From Hydractinia symbiolongicarpus (taxonomy: Eukaryota; Cnidaria; Hydrozoa; Anthoathecata; Hydractiniidae), in the NCBI RefSeq assembly GCF_029227915.1, contig NC_079879.1:29766501-29830500 (forward strand): DNA of 64,000 nucleotides, in the 5' to 3' direction. Below, piece by piece: positions 36,346-49,500 of the stretch; position 1 is the stretch's first letter, and each line of letters begins with the position of its first letter. The notes under the pieces are model-generated. The model did not search any database. It was not told the origin of the DNA and saw nothing but the letters and a program-made list of their open reading frames with translations. The position numbers and the translations under genes were made by a program.

Positions 36346-39300
36346 TACGGGCCGAGTCCGGGATTTACGGGAAATCGCGGGTTTTCGTTTGCCGGCGATT
36401 AAACATCTTTTATTTAGCGTCTCATCAAAAATGAAAACATTTTTAAAAACTACAAGTCTCATGGGCTTTAGTGGTGAAATAATAATTTAGAAAATCGTTT
36501 GGGAAATGAGTTTACTCCCTGGGAACATTATTTGTATACTTTTGACTATACGGGCCGAGTCCAGGATTTACAGGAAATCGCAGGTTTTCGTTTGCCGGCG
36601 ATTAAACTTCTTTTATTCAGCGTCTCATCAAAAATGAAAACATTTTTGAAAACTACAAGTCTCATGCGTTTTAGTGGTGAAAAAATAATTTAAAAATTCG
36701 TTCGGGAAATGAGTTTACTCACTGGGTACTTTCCATGTATACTTTTGACTATACGGGCCGAGTCCGGGATTTACGGGAAATGGCGGGTTTTCGTTTGCCG
36801 GCGATTAAACATCTTTTATTCAGCGTCTCATCAAAAATAAAAACATTTTTAAAAACTACAAGTCTTATGGGCTTTAGTGGTGAAATAATAATTTAAAAAA
36901 TCGTTTGGGAAATGAGTTTACTCCCTGGGTACTTTATTTGTATACTTTTGACTATGCGGGCCGAGTCCAGGATTTACAGGAAATCGCAGGTTTTCGTTTG
37001 CCGGCGATTAAACTTCTTTTATTCAGCGTCTCATTAAAAATGAAAACATTTTTATAAACTACAAGTCTCATGCGTTTTAGTGGTGAAAAAATAATTTAAA
37101 AAATCGTTCGGGAAATGAGTTTACTCCCTGGGTACTTTCTTTGTATACTTTTGACTATACGGGCCAAGCCGGGATTTACGGGAAATCGCGGGTTTTCGTT
37201 TGCTGGCGATTAAACTTCTTTTATTCAGCGTCTCATCAAAAATGAAAACATTTTTAAAAACTACAAGTCTTATGCGTTTTAGTGGTGAAAAAATAATTTA
37301 AAAAATCGTTCTGGAAATAAGTTTACTCCCTGGGTACTTTCTTTGTATACTTTTGACTATACGGGCCGAGTCCGGGATTTACGGGAAATCGCAGGTTTTC
37401 GTTTGCCGGCAATTAAACTTCTTTTATTCAGCGTCTCATCAAAAATAAAAACATTTTTGAAAACTACAAGTCCATGCGTTTTAGTGGTGAAAAAATAATT
37501 TAAAAAATCGTTCGGGAAATGAGTTTACTCCCTGGGTACATTCTTTGTATACTTTTGACTATACGGGCCAAATCGGGATTTACGAGAAATCGCGGGTTTT
37601 CGTTTGCCGGTGATTAAACTTCTTTTATTCAGCGTCTCATCAAAAATAAAAACATTTTTGAAAACTACAAATCCATGCGTTTTAGTGGTGAAAAAATAAT
37701 TTAAAAAATCGTTCAGGAAATGAGTTTACTCCCTGGGTACTTTCTTTGTATACTTTTGACTATACGAACCAAGCCCGGGATTTACGGGAAATCGCGGGTT
37801 TTCGTTTGCCGGCGATTAAACTTTTTTTATTCAGCGTCTCATTAAAAATGAAAACATTTTTAAAAACTACAAGTCTTATGCGTTTTAGTGGTGAAAAAAT
37901 GATTTAAAAAATCTTTCTGGAAATGAGTTTACTCACAGGGTACTTTCATTGTATACATTCTACTATACGGGCCAAGCCCGGGATTTACGGGAAATCGCAG
38001 GTTTTCGTTTGCCGGCGATTAAACTTCTTTTATTCAGCGTCTCACCAAAAATGAAAACATTTTTGTAAACTACAAGTCCATGCGTTTTAGTGGTGAAAAA
38101 AAATTTAAAAAATCGTTCGGGAAATGAGTTTACTCCCTGGGTACTTTCTTTGTATACTTTTGACTATACGGGCCGCGTCCGGGATTTACGGGAAATCGCG
38201 GGTTTTCATTTGCCGGCGATTAAACTTTTTTTATTCAGCGTCTCATTAAAAATGAAAACATTTTTAAAAACTACAAGTCTTATGCGTTTTAGTGTGAAAA
38301 AATAATTTTAAAAATCCTTCTGGAAATGAGTTTACTCACAGGGTACTTTCATTGTATACATTCGACTATACGGGCCAAGCCCGGGATTTACGGGAAATCG
38401 CAGGTTTTCGTTTGCCGGCCATTAAACTTCTTTTATTCAGCGTCTCATCAAAAATGAAAACATTTTTGAAAACTACAAGTCCATGCGTTTTAGTGGTGAA
38501 AAAAAAAATTAAAAAATCGTTTGGGAAATGAGTTTACTCCCTGGGTACTTTCTTTGTATACTTTTGACTATACGAGCCAAGCCGGTGATTTACGGGAAAT
38601 CGCGGGTTTTCGTTTGCCGGCGATTAAACTTCTTTTATTCAGCGTCTCATCAAAAATGAAAACATTTTTGAAAACTACAAGTCTCATGCGTTTTAGTGGT
38701 GAAAAAATAATTTAAAAATTCGTTCGGGAAATGAGTTTACTCACTGGGTACTTTCCATGTATACTTTTGACTATACGGGCCGAGTCCGGGATTTACGGGA
38801 AATGGCGGGTTTTCGTTTGCCGGCGATTAAACATCTTTTATTCAGCGTCTCATCAAAAATAAAAACATTTTTAAAAACTACAAGTCTTATGGGCTTTAGT
38901 GGTGAAATAATAATTTAAAAAATCGTTTGGGAAATGAGTTTACTCCCTGGGTACTTTATTTGTATACTTTTGACTATACGGGCCGAGTCCAGGATTTACA
39001 GGAAATCGCAGGTTTTCGTTTGCCGGCGATTAAACTTCTTCTATTCAGCGTCTCATTAAAAATGAAAACATTTTTATAAACTACAAGTCTCATGCGTTTT
39101 AGTGGTGAAAAAATAATTTAAAAAATCGTTCGGGAAATGAGTTTACTCCCTGGGTACTTTCTTTGTATACTTTTGACTATACGGGCCAAGCCGGGATTTA
39201 CGGGAAATCGCGGGTTTTCGTTTGCTGGCGATTAAACTTCTTTTATTCAGCGTCTCATCAAAAATGAAAACATTTTTAAAAACTACAAGTCTTATGCGTT

Positions 39301-41725
39301 TTAGTGGTGAAAAAATAATTTAAAAAATCGTTCTGGAAATGAGTTTACTCCCTGGGTACTTTCTTTGTATACTTTTGACTATACGGGCCGAGTCCGGGAT
39401 TTACGGGAAATCGCAGGTTTTCGTTTGCCGGCGATTAAACTACTTTTATTCAGCGTCTCATCAAAAATAAAAACATTTTTGAAAACTACAAGTCCATGCG
39501 TTTTAGTGGTGAAAAAATAATTTAAAAAATCGTTCGGGAAATGAGTTTACTCCCTGGGTACATTCTTTGTATACTTTTGACTATACGGGCCAAATCGGGA
39601 TTTACGAGAAATCGCGGGTTTTCGTTTGCCGGTGATTAAACTTCTTTTATTCAGCGTCTCATCAAAAATAAAAACATTTTTGAAAACTACAAGTCCATGC
39701 GTTTTAGTGGTGAAAAAATAATTTAAAAAATCGTTCAGGAAATGAGTTTACTCCCTGGGTACTTTCTTTGTATACTTTTGACTATACGAACCAAGCCCGG
39801 GATTTACGGGAAATCGCGGGTTTTCGTTTGCCGGCGATTAAACTTTTTTTATTCAGCGTCTCATTAAAAATGAAAACATTTTTAAAAACTACAAGTCTTA
39901 TGCGTTTTAGTGGTGAAAAAATGATTTAAAAAATCTTTCTGGAAATGAGTTTACTCACAGGGTACTTTCATTGTATACATTCTACTATACGGGCCAAGCC
40001 CGGGATTTACGGGAAATCGCAGGTTTTCGTTTGCCGGCGATTAAACTTCTTTTATTCAGCGTCTCACCAAAAATGAAAACATTTTTGAAAACTACAAGTC
40101 CATGCGTTTTAGTGGTGAAAAAAAAATTTAAAAAATCGTTCGGGAAATGAGTTTACTCCCTGGGTACTTTCTTTGTATACTTTTGACCTTACGGGCCGCG
40201 TCCGGGATTTACGGCAAATCGCGGGTTTTCGTTTGCCGGCGATTACACTTTTTTTATTCAGCGTCTCATTAAAAATGAAAACATTTTTAAAAACTACAAG
40301 TCTTATGCGTTTTAGTGTGAAAAAATAATTTTAAAAATCTTTCTGGAAATGAGTTTACTCACAGGGTACTTTCATTGTATACATTCGACTATACGGGCCA
40401 AGCCCGGGATTTACGGGAAATCGCAGGTTTTCGTTTGCCGGCGATTAAACTTCTTTTATTCAGCGTCTCATCAAAAATGAAAACATTTTTGAAAACTACA
40501 AGTCCATGCGTTTTAGTGGTGAAAAAAAAAATTAAAAAATCGTTTGGGAAATGAGTTTACTCCCTGGGTACTTTCTTTGTATACTTTTGACTATACGAGC
40601 CAAGCCTGGGATTTACGGGAAATCGCGGGTTTTCGTTTGCCGGCGATTAAACTTTTTTTATTCAGCGTCTCATTAAAAATGAAAACATTTTTAAAAACTA
40701 CAAGTCTTATGCGTTTTAGTGGTGAAAAAATAATTTAAAAAATCTTTCTGGAAATGAGTTTACTCACAGGGTACTTTCATTGTATACATTCGACTATACG
40801 GGATAAGCCTGAGATTTACGGGAAATCGCGGGTTTTCGTTTGCCGGCGATTAAACCTCTTTCATTAAGCGTCTCATCAAAAATGAAAACATTTTTGAAAA
40901 CTACAAGTCTCATGCGTTTTAGTGGTGAAAAAATAATTTAAAAAATCGTTCGGGAAATGAGTTTACTCCCTGGGTACTTTCTTTGTATAATTTTGACTAT
41001 ACGGGCCGAGTCCGGGATTTGCGGGAAATCGCGGATTTTTGTTTGCCGGCGATTAAACTTCTGTTATTCAGCGTCTCATCAAAAATTAAAACATTTTTGA
41101 AAACTACAAGTCTCATCCGTTTTAGTGGTGAAAAAATAATTTAAAAAATCGTTCGGGAAATGAGTTTACTCACAGGGTACTTTCTTTGTATACATTCGAC
41201 TATACGGGCCAAGCCCGGGATTTACGGGAAATCGCGGGTTTTCGTTTGCCGGCGATTAAACTTCTTTAATCAAGCTTCTCATCAAAAATGAAAACATTTT
41301 TGAAAACTACAAGTCTCATGCGTTTTAGTGGTAAAAAAAAAATTAAAAAATCGTTCGGGAAATGAGTTTACTCCCTGGGTACTTTCTTTGTATACATTCG
41401 ACTATACGGGCCAAGCCCGGGATTTACGGGAAATCGCGGGATTTCGTTTGCCGGCGATTAAACCTCTTTCATTAAATGTCTCATCAAAAATGAAAACATT
41501 TTTAAAAACTACAAGTCTCATGCGTTTTAGTGGTGAAAAAGTAATTTAAAAAATCGTTCGGGAAATGAGTTTACTACCTGGGTACTTTCTTTGTATACTT
41601 TGGACTATACGGGCCGAGTCCGGGATTTACGGGAAATCGCAGGTTTTTGATTGCCGGCGATTAAACTTCATTTATTCAGCGTCTCATCAAAAATGAAAAC
41701 AATTTTAAAAACTACAAGTCTCATG
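36346..41725 (+). repeat. Long satellite block, second copy of the 17.4-kb-spaced duplication
   Basis: This matches 18946-25095 as described for that block, without the extra 808-bp unit. Private changes include TTTAGAAAATCG near 36487, TATGCGGGCCGAG near 36954, GCCGGCCATT near 38414, CCTTACGGGCC near 40187 and ATTACACTT near 40243. Most are single-base changes, so the two copies are close relatives. The match stops near 41725, where this copy has CATGCGTTTTAGTGG and the first has CATGGGCTTTAGTGG. Confidence 0.88.
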
Positions 41726-44700
41726 CGTTTTAGTGGTAAAAAAATAATTTAAAAAATCGTTCTGGAAATGAGTTTACTCCCTGGGTACTTTCTTTGTATA
41801 CTTTTGACTATACGGGCCGAGTCCGGGATTTACGGGAAATCGCAGGTTTTCGTTTGCCGGCGATTAAACTTCTTTTATTCAGCGTCTCATCAAAAATAAA
41901 AACATTTTTGAAAACTACAAGTCCATGCGTTTTAGTGGTGAAAAAATAATTTAAAAAATCGTTCGGGAAATGAGTTTACTACCTGGGTACATTCTTTGTA
42001 TACTTTTGACTATACGGGCCAAGGCGGGATTTACGGGAAATCGCGGGTTTTCGTTTGCCGGTGATTAAACTTCTTTTATTCAGCGTCTCATCAAAAATGA
42101 AAACATTTTTAAAAACTACAAGTCTCATGCGTTTTAGTGGTTAAAAAATAATTTAAAAAATCCTTCGGGAAATGAGTTTACTCCCTGGGTACTTTCTTTG
42201 TATACTTTTGACTATACGGGCCGAGTCCAGGTTTTACGGGAAATCGCGGATTTTAGTTTGCCGGCGATTAAACCACTTTCATTAAGCGTCTCATCAAAAA
42301 TGAAAACATTTCTAAAAAATTCAAGTCTCATGCGTTTTAGTGGTGAAAAAATAATTTAAAAAATCGTTCTGGAAATGAGTTTACTCCCTGGGTACTTTCT
42401 TTGTATACTTTTGACTATAAGGGCCGAGTCCGGGATTTACGGGAAATCGCAGGTTTTCGTTTGCCGGCGATTAAACTTCTTTTATTCAGCGTCTCATCAA
42501 AAATAAAAACATTTTTGAAAACTACAAGTCCATGCGTTTTAGTGGTGAAAAAATAATTTAAAAAATCGTTCGGGAAATGAGTTTACTCCCTGGGTACATT
42601 CTTTGTATACTTTTGACTATACGGGCCGAGTCCAGGATTTACGGGAAATCGCGGATTTTAGTTTGCCGGCGATTAAACCACTTTCATTAAGCGTCTCATC
42701 AAAAATGAAAACATTTCTAAAAAATTCAAGTCTCATGCGTTTTAGTGGTGAAAAAATAATTTAAAAAATCGTTCTGGAAAAGAGTTTACTCCCTGGGTAC
42801 TTTCTTTGTATACTTTTGACTATAAGGGCCGAGTCCGGGATTTACGGGAAATCGCAGGTTTTCGTTTGCCGGCGATTAAACTTCTTTTATTCAGCGTCTA
42901 ATCAAAAATAAAAACATTTTTGAAAACTACAAGTCCATGCGTTTTAGTGGTGAAAAAATAATTTAAAAAATCGTTCGGGAAATGAGTTTACTCCCTGGGT
43001 ACTTTCTTTGTATACTTTTGACTATACGAGCCAAGCCCGGGATTTACGGGAAATCGCGGGTTTTCGTTTGCCGGCGATTAAACTTTTTTTATTCAGCGTC
43101 TCATTAAAAATGAAAACATTTTTAAAAACTACAAGTCTCATGCGTTTTAGTGCTGAAAAAATAATTTAAAAAATCGTTCGGGAAATGAGTTTACTCCCTG
43201 GGTACTTTCTTTGTATACTTTTGACTATACGGGCCGAGTCCGGGATTTACGGGAAATCGCGGATTTTTGTTTGCCGGCGATTAAACTTCTTTTATTCAGC
43301 GTCTCATCAAAAATGAAAACATTTTTGAAAACTACAAGTCTCATGCGTTTTAGTGGTGAAAAGATAATTTAAAAAATCGTTTTGGAAATGGGTTTACTCG
43401 CAGGGTACTTTCTTTGTATACATTCGACTATACGGGCTAAGACCGGGATTTACGGGAAATCGCGGGTTTTCGTTTGCCGGCGATTAAACCGCTTTCATTA
43501 AGCGTCTCATCAAAAATGAAAACATTTCTGAAAACTACAAGTTTCATCCGTTTTAGTGGTGAAAAAATAATTTAAAAAATCGTTCGGGAAATGAGTTTAC
43601 TCACAGGGTACTTTCTTTGTATACATTCGACTATACGGGCCAAGCCCGGGATTTACGGGAAATCGCGGGTTTTCGTTTGCCGGCGATTAAAATTCTTTCA
43701 TCAAGCTTCTCATCAAAAATGAAAACATTTTTGAAAACTACAAGTCTCATGCGTTTTAGTGCTGAAAAAATAATTTAAAAAATCGTTCGGGAAATGAGTT
43801 TACTCCCTGGGTACTTTCTTTGTATACTTTTGACTATAAGGGCCGAGTCCGGGATTTACGGGAAATCGCAGGTTTTCGTTTGCCGGCGATTAAACTTCTT
43901 TTATTCAGCGTCTCATCAAAAATAAAAACATTTTTGAAAACTACAAGTCCATGCGTTTTAGTGGTGAAAAAATAATTTAAAAAATCGTTCGGGAAATGAG
44001 TTTACTCCCTGGGTACATTCTTTGTATACTTTTGACTATACGGGCCGAGTCCAGGATTTACGGGAAATCGCGGAATTTAGTTTGCCGGCGATTAAACCAC
44101 TTTCATTAAGCGTCTCATCAAAAATGAAAACATTTCTAAAAAATTCAAGTCTCATGCGTTTTAGTGGTGAAAAAATAATTTAAAAAATCGTTCTGGAAAA
44201 GAGTTTACTCCCTGGGTACTTTCTTTGTATACTTTTGACTATAAGGGCCGAGTCCGGGATTTACGGGAAATCGCAGGTTTTCGTTTGCCGGCGATTAAAC
44301 TTCTTTTATTCAGCGTCTAATCAAAAATAAAAACATTTTTGAAAACTACAAGTCCATGCGTTTTAGTGGTGAAAAAATAATTTAAAAAATCGTTCGGGAA
44401 ATGAGTTTACTCCCTGGGTACTTTCTTTGTATACTTTTGACTATACGAGCCAAGCCCGGGATTTACGGGAAATCGCGGGTTTTCGTTTGCCGGCGATTAA
44501 ACTTTTTTTATTCAGCGTCTCATTAAAAATGAAAACATTTTTAAAAACTACAAGTCTCATGCGTTTTAGTGCTGAAAAAATAATTTAAAAAATCGTTCGG
44601 GAAATGAGTTTACTCCCTGGGTACTTTCTTTGTATACTTTTGACTATACGGGCCGAGTCCGGGATTTACGGGAAATCGCGGATTTTTGTTTGCCGGCGAT

Positions 44701-46550
44701 TAAACTTCTTTTATTCAGCGTCTCATCAAAAATGAAAACATTTTTGAAAACTACAAGTCTCATGCGTTTTAGTGGTGAAAAGATAATTTAAAAAATCGTT
44801 TTGGAAATGGGTTTACTCGCAGGGTACTTTCTTTGTATACATTCGACTATACGGGCTAAGACCGGGATTTACGGGAAATCGCGGGTTTTCGTTTGCCGGC
44901 GATTAAACCGCTTTCATTAAGCGTCTCATCAAAAATGAAAACATTTCTGAAAACTACAAGTCTCATCCGTTTTAGTGGTGAAAAAATAATTTAAAAAATC
45001 GTTCGGGAAATGAGTTTACTCACAGGGTACTTTCTTTGTATACATTCGACTATACGGGCCAAGCCCGGGATTTACGGGAAATCGCGGGTTTTCGTTTGCC
45101 GGCGATTAAAATTCTTTCATCAAGCTTCTCATCAAAAATGAAAACATTTTTGAAAACTACAAGTCTCATGCGTTTTAGTGCTGAAAAAATAATTTAAAAA
45201 ATCGTTCGGGAAATGAGTTTACTCCCTGGGTACTTTCTTTGTATACTTTTGACTATACGGGCCGAGTCCGGGATTTACGGGAAATCGCGGGTTTTCGTTT
45301 GCCCGCGATTAAACCGCTTTCATTAAGCGTCTCATCAAAAATGAAAACATTTCTGAAAACTACAAGTCTCATCCGTTTTAGTGGTGAAAAAATAATTTAA
45401 AAAATCGTTCGGGAAATGAGTTTACTCACAGGGTACTTTCTTTGTATACATTCGACTATACGGGCCAAGCCCGGGATTTACGGGAAATCGCGGGTTTTCG
45501 TTTGCCGGCGATTAAAATTCTTTCATCAAGCTTCTCATCAAAAATGAAAACATTTTTGAAAACTACAAGTCTCATGCGTTTTAGTGGTAAAAAAAAAAAT
45601 TAAAAAATCGTTCGGGAAATGAGTTTACTCCCTGGGTACTTTCTTTGTATACATTCGACTATACGGGCCAAGCCCGGGATTTACGGGAAATCGCGGGATT
45701 TCGTTTGCCGGCGATTAAACCTCTTTCATTAAATGTTTCATCAAAAATGAAAACATTTTTAAAAACTACAAGTCTCATGCGTTTTAGTGGTGAAAAAATA
45801 ATTTAAAAAATCGTTCGGGAAATGAGTTTACTCCCTGGGTACTTTCTTTGTATACTTTGGACTATACGGGCCGAGTCCGGGATTTACGGGAAATCGCAGG
45901 TTTTTGATTGCCGGCGATTAAACTTCTTTTATTCAGCGTCTCATCAAAAATGAAAACAATTTTAAAAACTACAAGTCTCATGCGTTTTAGTGGTGAAAAA
46001 ATAATTTAAAAATTCGTTCGGGAAATAAGTTTACTCACTGGGTACTTTCCTTGTATACTTTTGACTATACGGGCCGAGTCCGGGATTTACGGGAAATCGC
46101 GGGTTTTTGTTTGCCGGCGATTAAACTTCTTATATTCAGCGTCTCATCAAAAATGAAAACATTTTTGAAAACTTCAAGTCTCATGCGTTTTAGTGGTGAA
46201 AAAATAATTTAAAAAATCGTTCTGGAAATGAGTTTACTCCCTGGGTACTTTCTTTGTATACTTTTGACTATACGGGCCGAGTCCGGGATTTACGGGAAAT
46301 CGCAGGTTTTCGTTTGCCGGCGATTAAACTTCTTTTATTCAGCGTCTCATCAAAAATAAAAACATTTTTGAAAACTACAAGTCCATGCGTTTTAGTGGTG
46401 AAAAAATAATTTAAAAAATCGTTCGGGAAATGAGTTTACTCCCTGGGTACATTCTTTGTATACTTTTGACTATACGGGCCAAGGCGGGATTTACGGGAAA
46501 TCGCGGGTTTTCGTTTGCCGGTGATTAAACTTCTTTTATTCAGCGCCTCA
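41726..46550 (+). repeat. 1419-bp (7-monomer) higher-order repeat and flanks, up to the junction
   Basis: Copies at about 42412-43830 and 43831-45249 keep a 1419-bp offset. Examples are ACTATAAGGGCC near 42414 and 43833, GGTTTACTCG at 43391 and 44810, AAGCTT at 43703 and 45122, and TTTAGTGCTGAAAAAA near 43756 and 45175. A further partial copy of two monomers follows, with AAGCTT at 45528, 406 bp after the previous one. A related monomer pair with AAAAAATTCAAGTC occurs near 42316, 42720 and 44139. The last ~500 bp before the junction resemble 41760-42080, including GGCCAAGGCGGG and GCCGGTGATT. Confidence 0.9.
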
Positions 46551-46570
46551 TTTTTAAGTTATTTTTTCAC
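46531..46570. other. Inversion junction between the two array arms
   Basis: The left-arm monomer runs normally through GATTAAACTTC and CAGCGCCTCA, ending at 46550. It should continue with TCAAAAATG. Instead 46551 begins TTTTTAAGTTATTTTTTCACC, the reverse complement of a monomer end of the type seen near 1785-1803. The intact left sequence would supply the next T, and the intact inverted sequence would supply the preceding A, so about 2 bp (AT) could belong to either side. No filler sequence is present. The monomer left of the break matches the one near 41950-42080 apart from a CGT to CGC change beside the break. An assembly misjoin is possible but not indicated by the sequence. Confidence 0.95.
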
Positions 46571-49500
46571 CACTAAAACGCATGAGACTTGTAGTTTTTA
46601 GAAATGTTTTCATTTTTGATGAGACGCTTAATGAAAGTGGTTTAATCGGCGGCAAACGAAAACCCGCGATTTCCCGTAAATCCCGGGCTAGGCCCGTATA
46701 GTCGAATGTATACAAAGAAAGTACCCTGTGAGTAAACTCATTTCCAAAACAATTTTTTAAATTATCTTTTCACCACTAAAACGCTTGAGACTTGTAGTTT
46801 TCAAAAATGTTTTCATTTTTGATGAGACGCTGAATAAAAGAAGTTTATTCGCCGGCAAACGAAAACCCGCCATTTCCCGTAAACCCCGGACTCGGCCCGC
46901 ATAGTCAAAAGTATACAAAGAAAGTACCCTGTGAGTAAACCCATTTCCAAAACGATTTTTTAAATTATCTTTTCACCACTAAAACGCATGAGACTTGTAG
47001 TTTTCAAAAATGTTTTCATTTTTGATGAGACACTTAATGAAAGAGGTTTAATCGCCGGCAAACGAAAACCCGCGATTTCCCGTAAATCCCGGGCTTGGCC
47101 CGTATAGTCGAATGTATAAAAAGAAAGTACCCTGTGAGTAAACTCATTTCCACAAAGATTTTTTAAATTATTTTTTCACCACTAAAACGCATAAGACTTG
47201 TAGTTTTAAAAAATGTTTTCATTTTTGATGAGACGCTGAATAAAAGAAGTTTAATCGCCGGCAAACGAAAACCCGCGATTTCCCGTAAATCCCGGGCTTG
47301 GCCCGCATAGTCAAAATAATACAAAGAAAGTACCCAGGGAGTAAACTCATTTCCCGAACGATTTTTTAAATTATTTTTTCACCACTAAAACGCATGGACT
47401 TGTAGTTTTCAAAAATGTTTTCATTTTTGATGAGACGCTGAATAAAAGAAGTTTAATCGCCGGCAAACGAAAACCCGCGATTTCCCGTAAATCCCGGGCT
47501 TGGCCTGTATAGTCAAAAGTATACAAAGAAAGTACCCAGGGAGTAAACTCATTTCCCGAACGAGTTTTTAAATTATTTTTTCACCACTAAAACGCATGAG
47601 ACTTGTAGTTTTCAAAAATGTTTTCATTTTTGATGAGACGCTGAATAAAAGAAGTTTAATCGCCGGCAAACGAAATCCCGCCATTTCCCGTAAACCCCGG
47701 ACTCGGCCCGTATAGTCAAAAGTATACAAAGAAAGTACCCAGGGAGTAAACTCATTTCCCGAACGATTTTTTATATTATTTTTTTACAACTAAACGCATG
47801 AGACTTGTAGTTTTCAAAAATGTTTTCATATTTGATGGAACGCTGAATAAAAGAAGTTTAATCGCCAGCAAACGAAAATCCGCGATTTCCTGTAAATCCC
47901 GGACTCGGCCCGTATAGTCAAAAGTATACAAAGAAAGTACCCAGGGAGTAAACTCATTTCCCGAACGATTTTTTAAATTTTTTTTTCACCACTAAAACGC
48001 ATGAGACTTGTAGTTTTCAAAAATGTTTTCATTTTTGATGAGACGCCTAATGAAAGAAGTTTAATCGCCGGCAAACGAAAACCTGCGATTTCCCGTAAAT
48101 CCCGGACTCGGCCCGTATAGTCAAAAGTATACAAAGAAAGTACCCAGGGAGTAAACTCATTTCCCAAACGATTTTTTTAATTATTATTTCACCACTAAAG
48201 CCCATGAGACTTGTAGTTTTCAAAAATGTTTTCATATTTGATGGAACGCTGAATAAAAGAAGTTTAATCGCCAGCAAACGAAAATCCGCGATTTCCTGTA
48301 AATCCCGGACTCGGCCCGTATAGTCAAAAGTATACAAAGAAAGTACCCAGGGAGTAAACTCATTTCCCGAACGATTTTTTAAATTTTTTTTTCACCACTA
48401 AAACGCATGAGACTTGTAGTTTTCAAAAATGTTTTCATTTTTGATGAGACGCTGAATAAAAGAAGTTTAATCGCCGGCAAACGAAAACCCGCGATTTCCC
48501 GTAAATCCCGGGCTTGGCCTGTATAGTCAAAAGTATACAAAGAAAGTACCCAGGGAGTAAACTCATTTCCCGAACGAGTTTTTAAATTATTTTTTCACCA
48601 CTAAAACGCATGAGACTTGTAGTTTTCAAAAATGTTTTCATTTTTGATGAGACGCTGAATAAAAGAAGTTTAATCGCCGGCAAACGAAATCCCGCCATTT
48701 CCCGTAAACCCCGGACTCGGCCCGTATAGTCAAAAGTATACAAAGAAAGTACCCAGGGAGTAAACTCATTTCCCGAACGATTTTTTATATTATTTTTTTA
48801 CAACTAAACGCATGAGACTTGTAGTTTTCAAAAATGTTTTCATATTTGATGGAACGCTGAATAAAAGAAGTTTAATCGCCAGCAAACGAAAATCCGCGAT
48901 TTCCTGTAAATCCCGGACTCGGCCCGTATAGTCAAAAGTATACAAAGAAAGTACCCAGGGAGTAAACTCATTTCCCGAACGATTTTTTAAATTTTTTTTT
49001 CACCACTAAAACGCATGAGACTTGTAGTTTTCAAAAATGTTTTCATTTTTGATGAGACGCCTAATGAAAGAAGTTTAATCGCCGGCAAACGAAAACCTGC
49101 GATTTCCCGTAAATCCCGGACTCGGCCCGTATAGTCAAAAGTATACAAAGAAAGTACCCAGGGAGTAAACTCATTTCCCAAACGATTTTTTTAATTATTA
49201 TTTCACCACTAAAGCCCATGAGACTTGTAGTTTTCAAAAATGTTTTCATATTTGATGGAACGCTGAATAAAAGAAGTTTAATCGCCAGCAAACGAAAATC
49301 CGCGATTTCCTGTAAATCCCGGACTCGGCCCGTATAGTCAAAAGTATACAAAGAAAGTACCCAGGGAGTAAACTCATTTCCCGAACGATTTTTTAAATTT
49401 TTTTTTCACCACTAAAACGCATGAGACTTGTAGTTTTCAAAAATGTTTTCATTTTTGATGAGACGCTGAATAAAAGAAGTTTAATCGCCGGCAAACGAAA
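46551..49500 (-). repeat. Right-arm start: inverted copy of the window's left end, then a 1014-bp unit
   Basis: From 46551 to about 48185 each landmark pairs with left-arm positions 1803 down to 170. Coordinates sum to 48354 at three checked landmarks: 1796/46558, 790/47564 and 172/48182. A 5-monomer unit of 1014 bp is repeated in tandem at about 47400-48413 and 48414-49500, for example CGAACGAGTT at 47557 and 48571, and CATATTTGATGGAACGC near 48233 and 49247. The second unit diverges from the first near 49500, where CCTGCG replaces CCCGCG. Confidence 0.9.

Larger units (their letters stand above)
1..46550 (+). repeat. Satellite array, left arm, ~203-bp monomers head to tail
   Basis: About 229 consecutive monomers share one orientation. 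Landmarks recur in fixed order at about 203-bp spacing: a GAAATGAGTTTACT motif, GTATAC, the GC-rich core with CGGGATTTACGGGAAATCG, GCCGGCGATTAAAC, CAGCGTCTCATC, an A/T dyad, ACAAGTCTCATGCG, and an A-run before the next monomer. The array has no unique sequence, transposon or gene. Monomers vary mainly by point changes and by 1-3 bp length changes in A or T runs. Strand is arbitrary: plus here means the orientation just listed. The array continues beyond the left edge of the window. That it is satellite DNA is seen directly; a centromeric or pericentromeric location is inference. Confidence 0.98.

Noticed and set aside
46300-46800. Perfect palindrome centred on the orientation switch
   Set aside because: The two sides come from different subfamilies and different monomer phases. 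The inverted match of the right side lies at the far left end of the window, not next to the junction.
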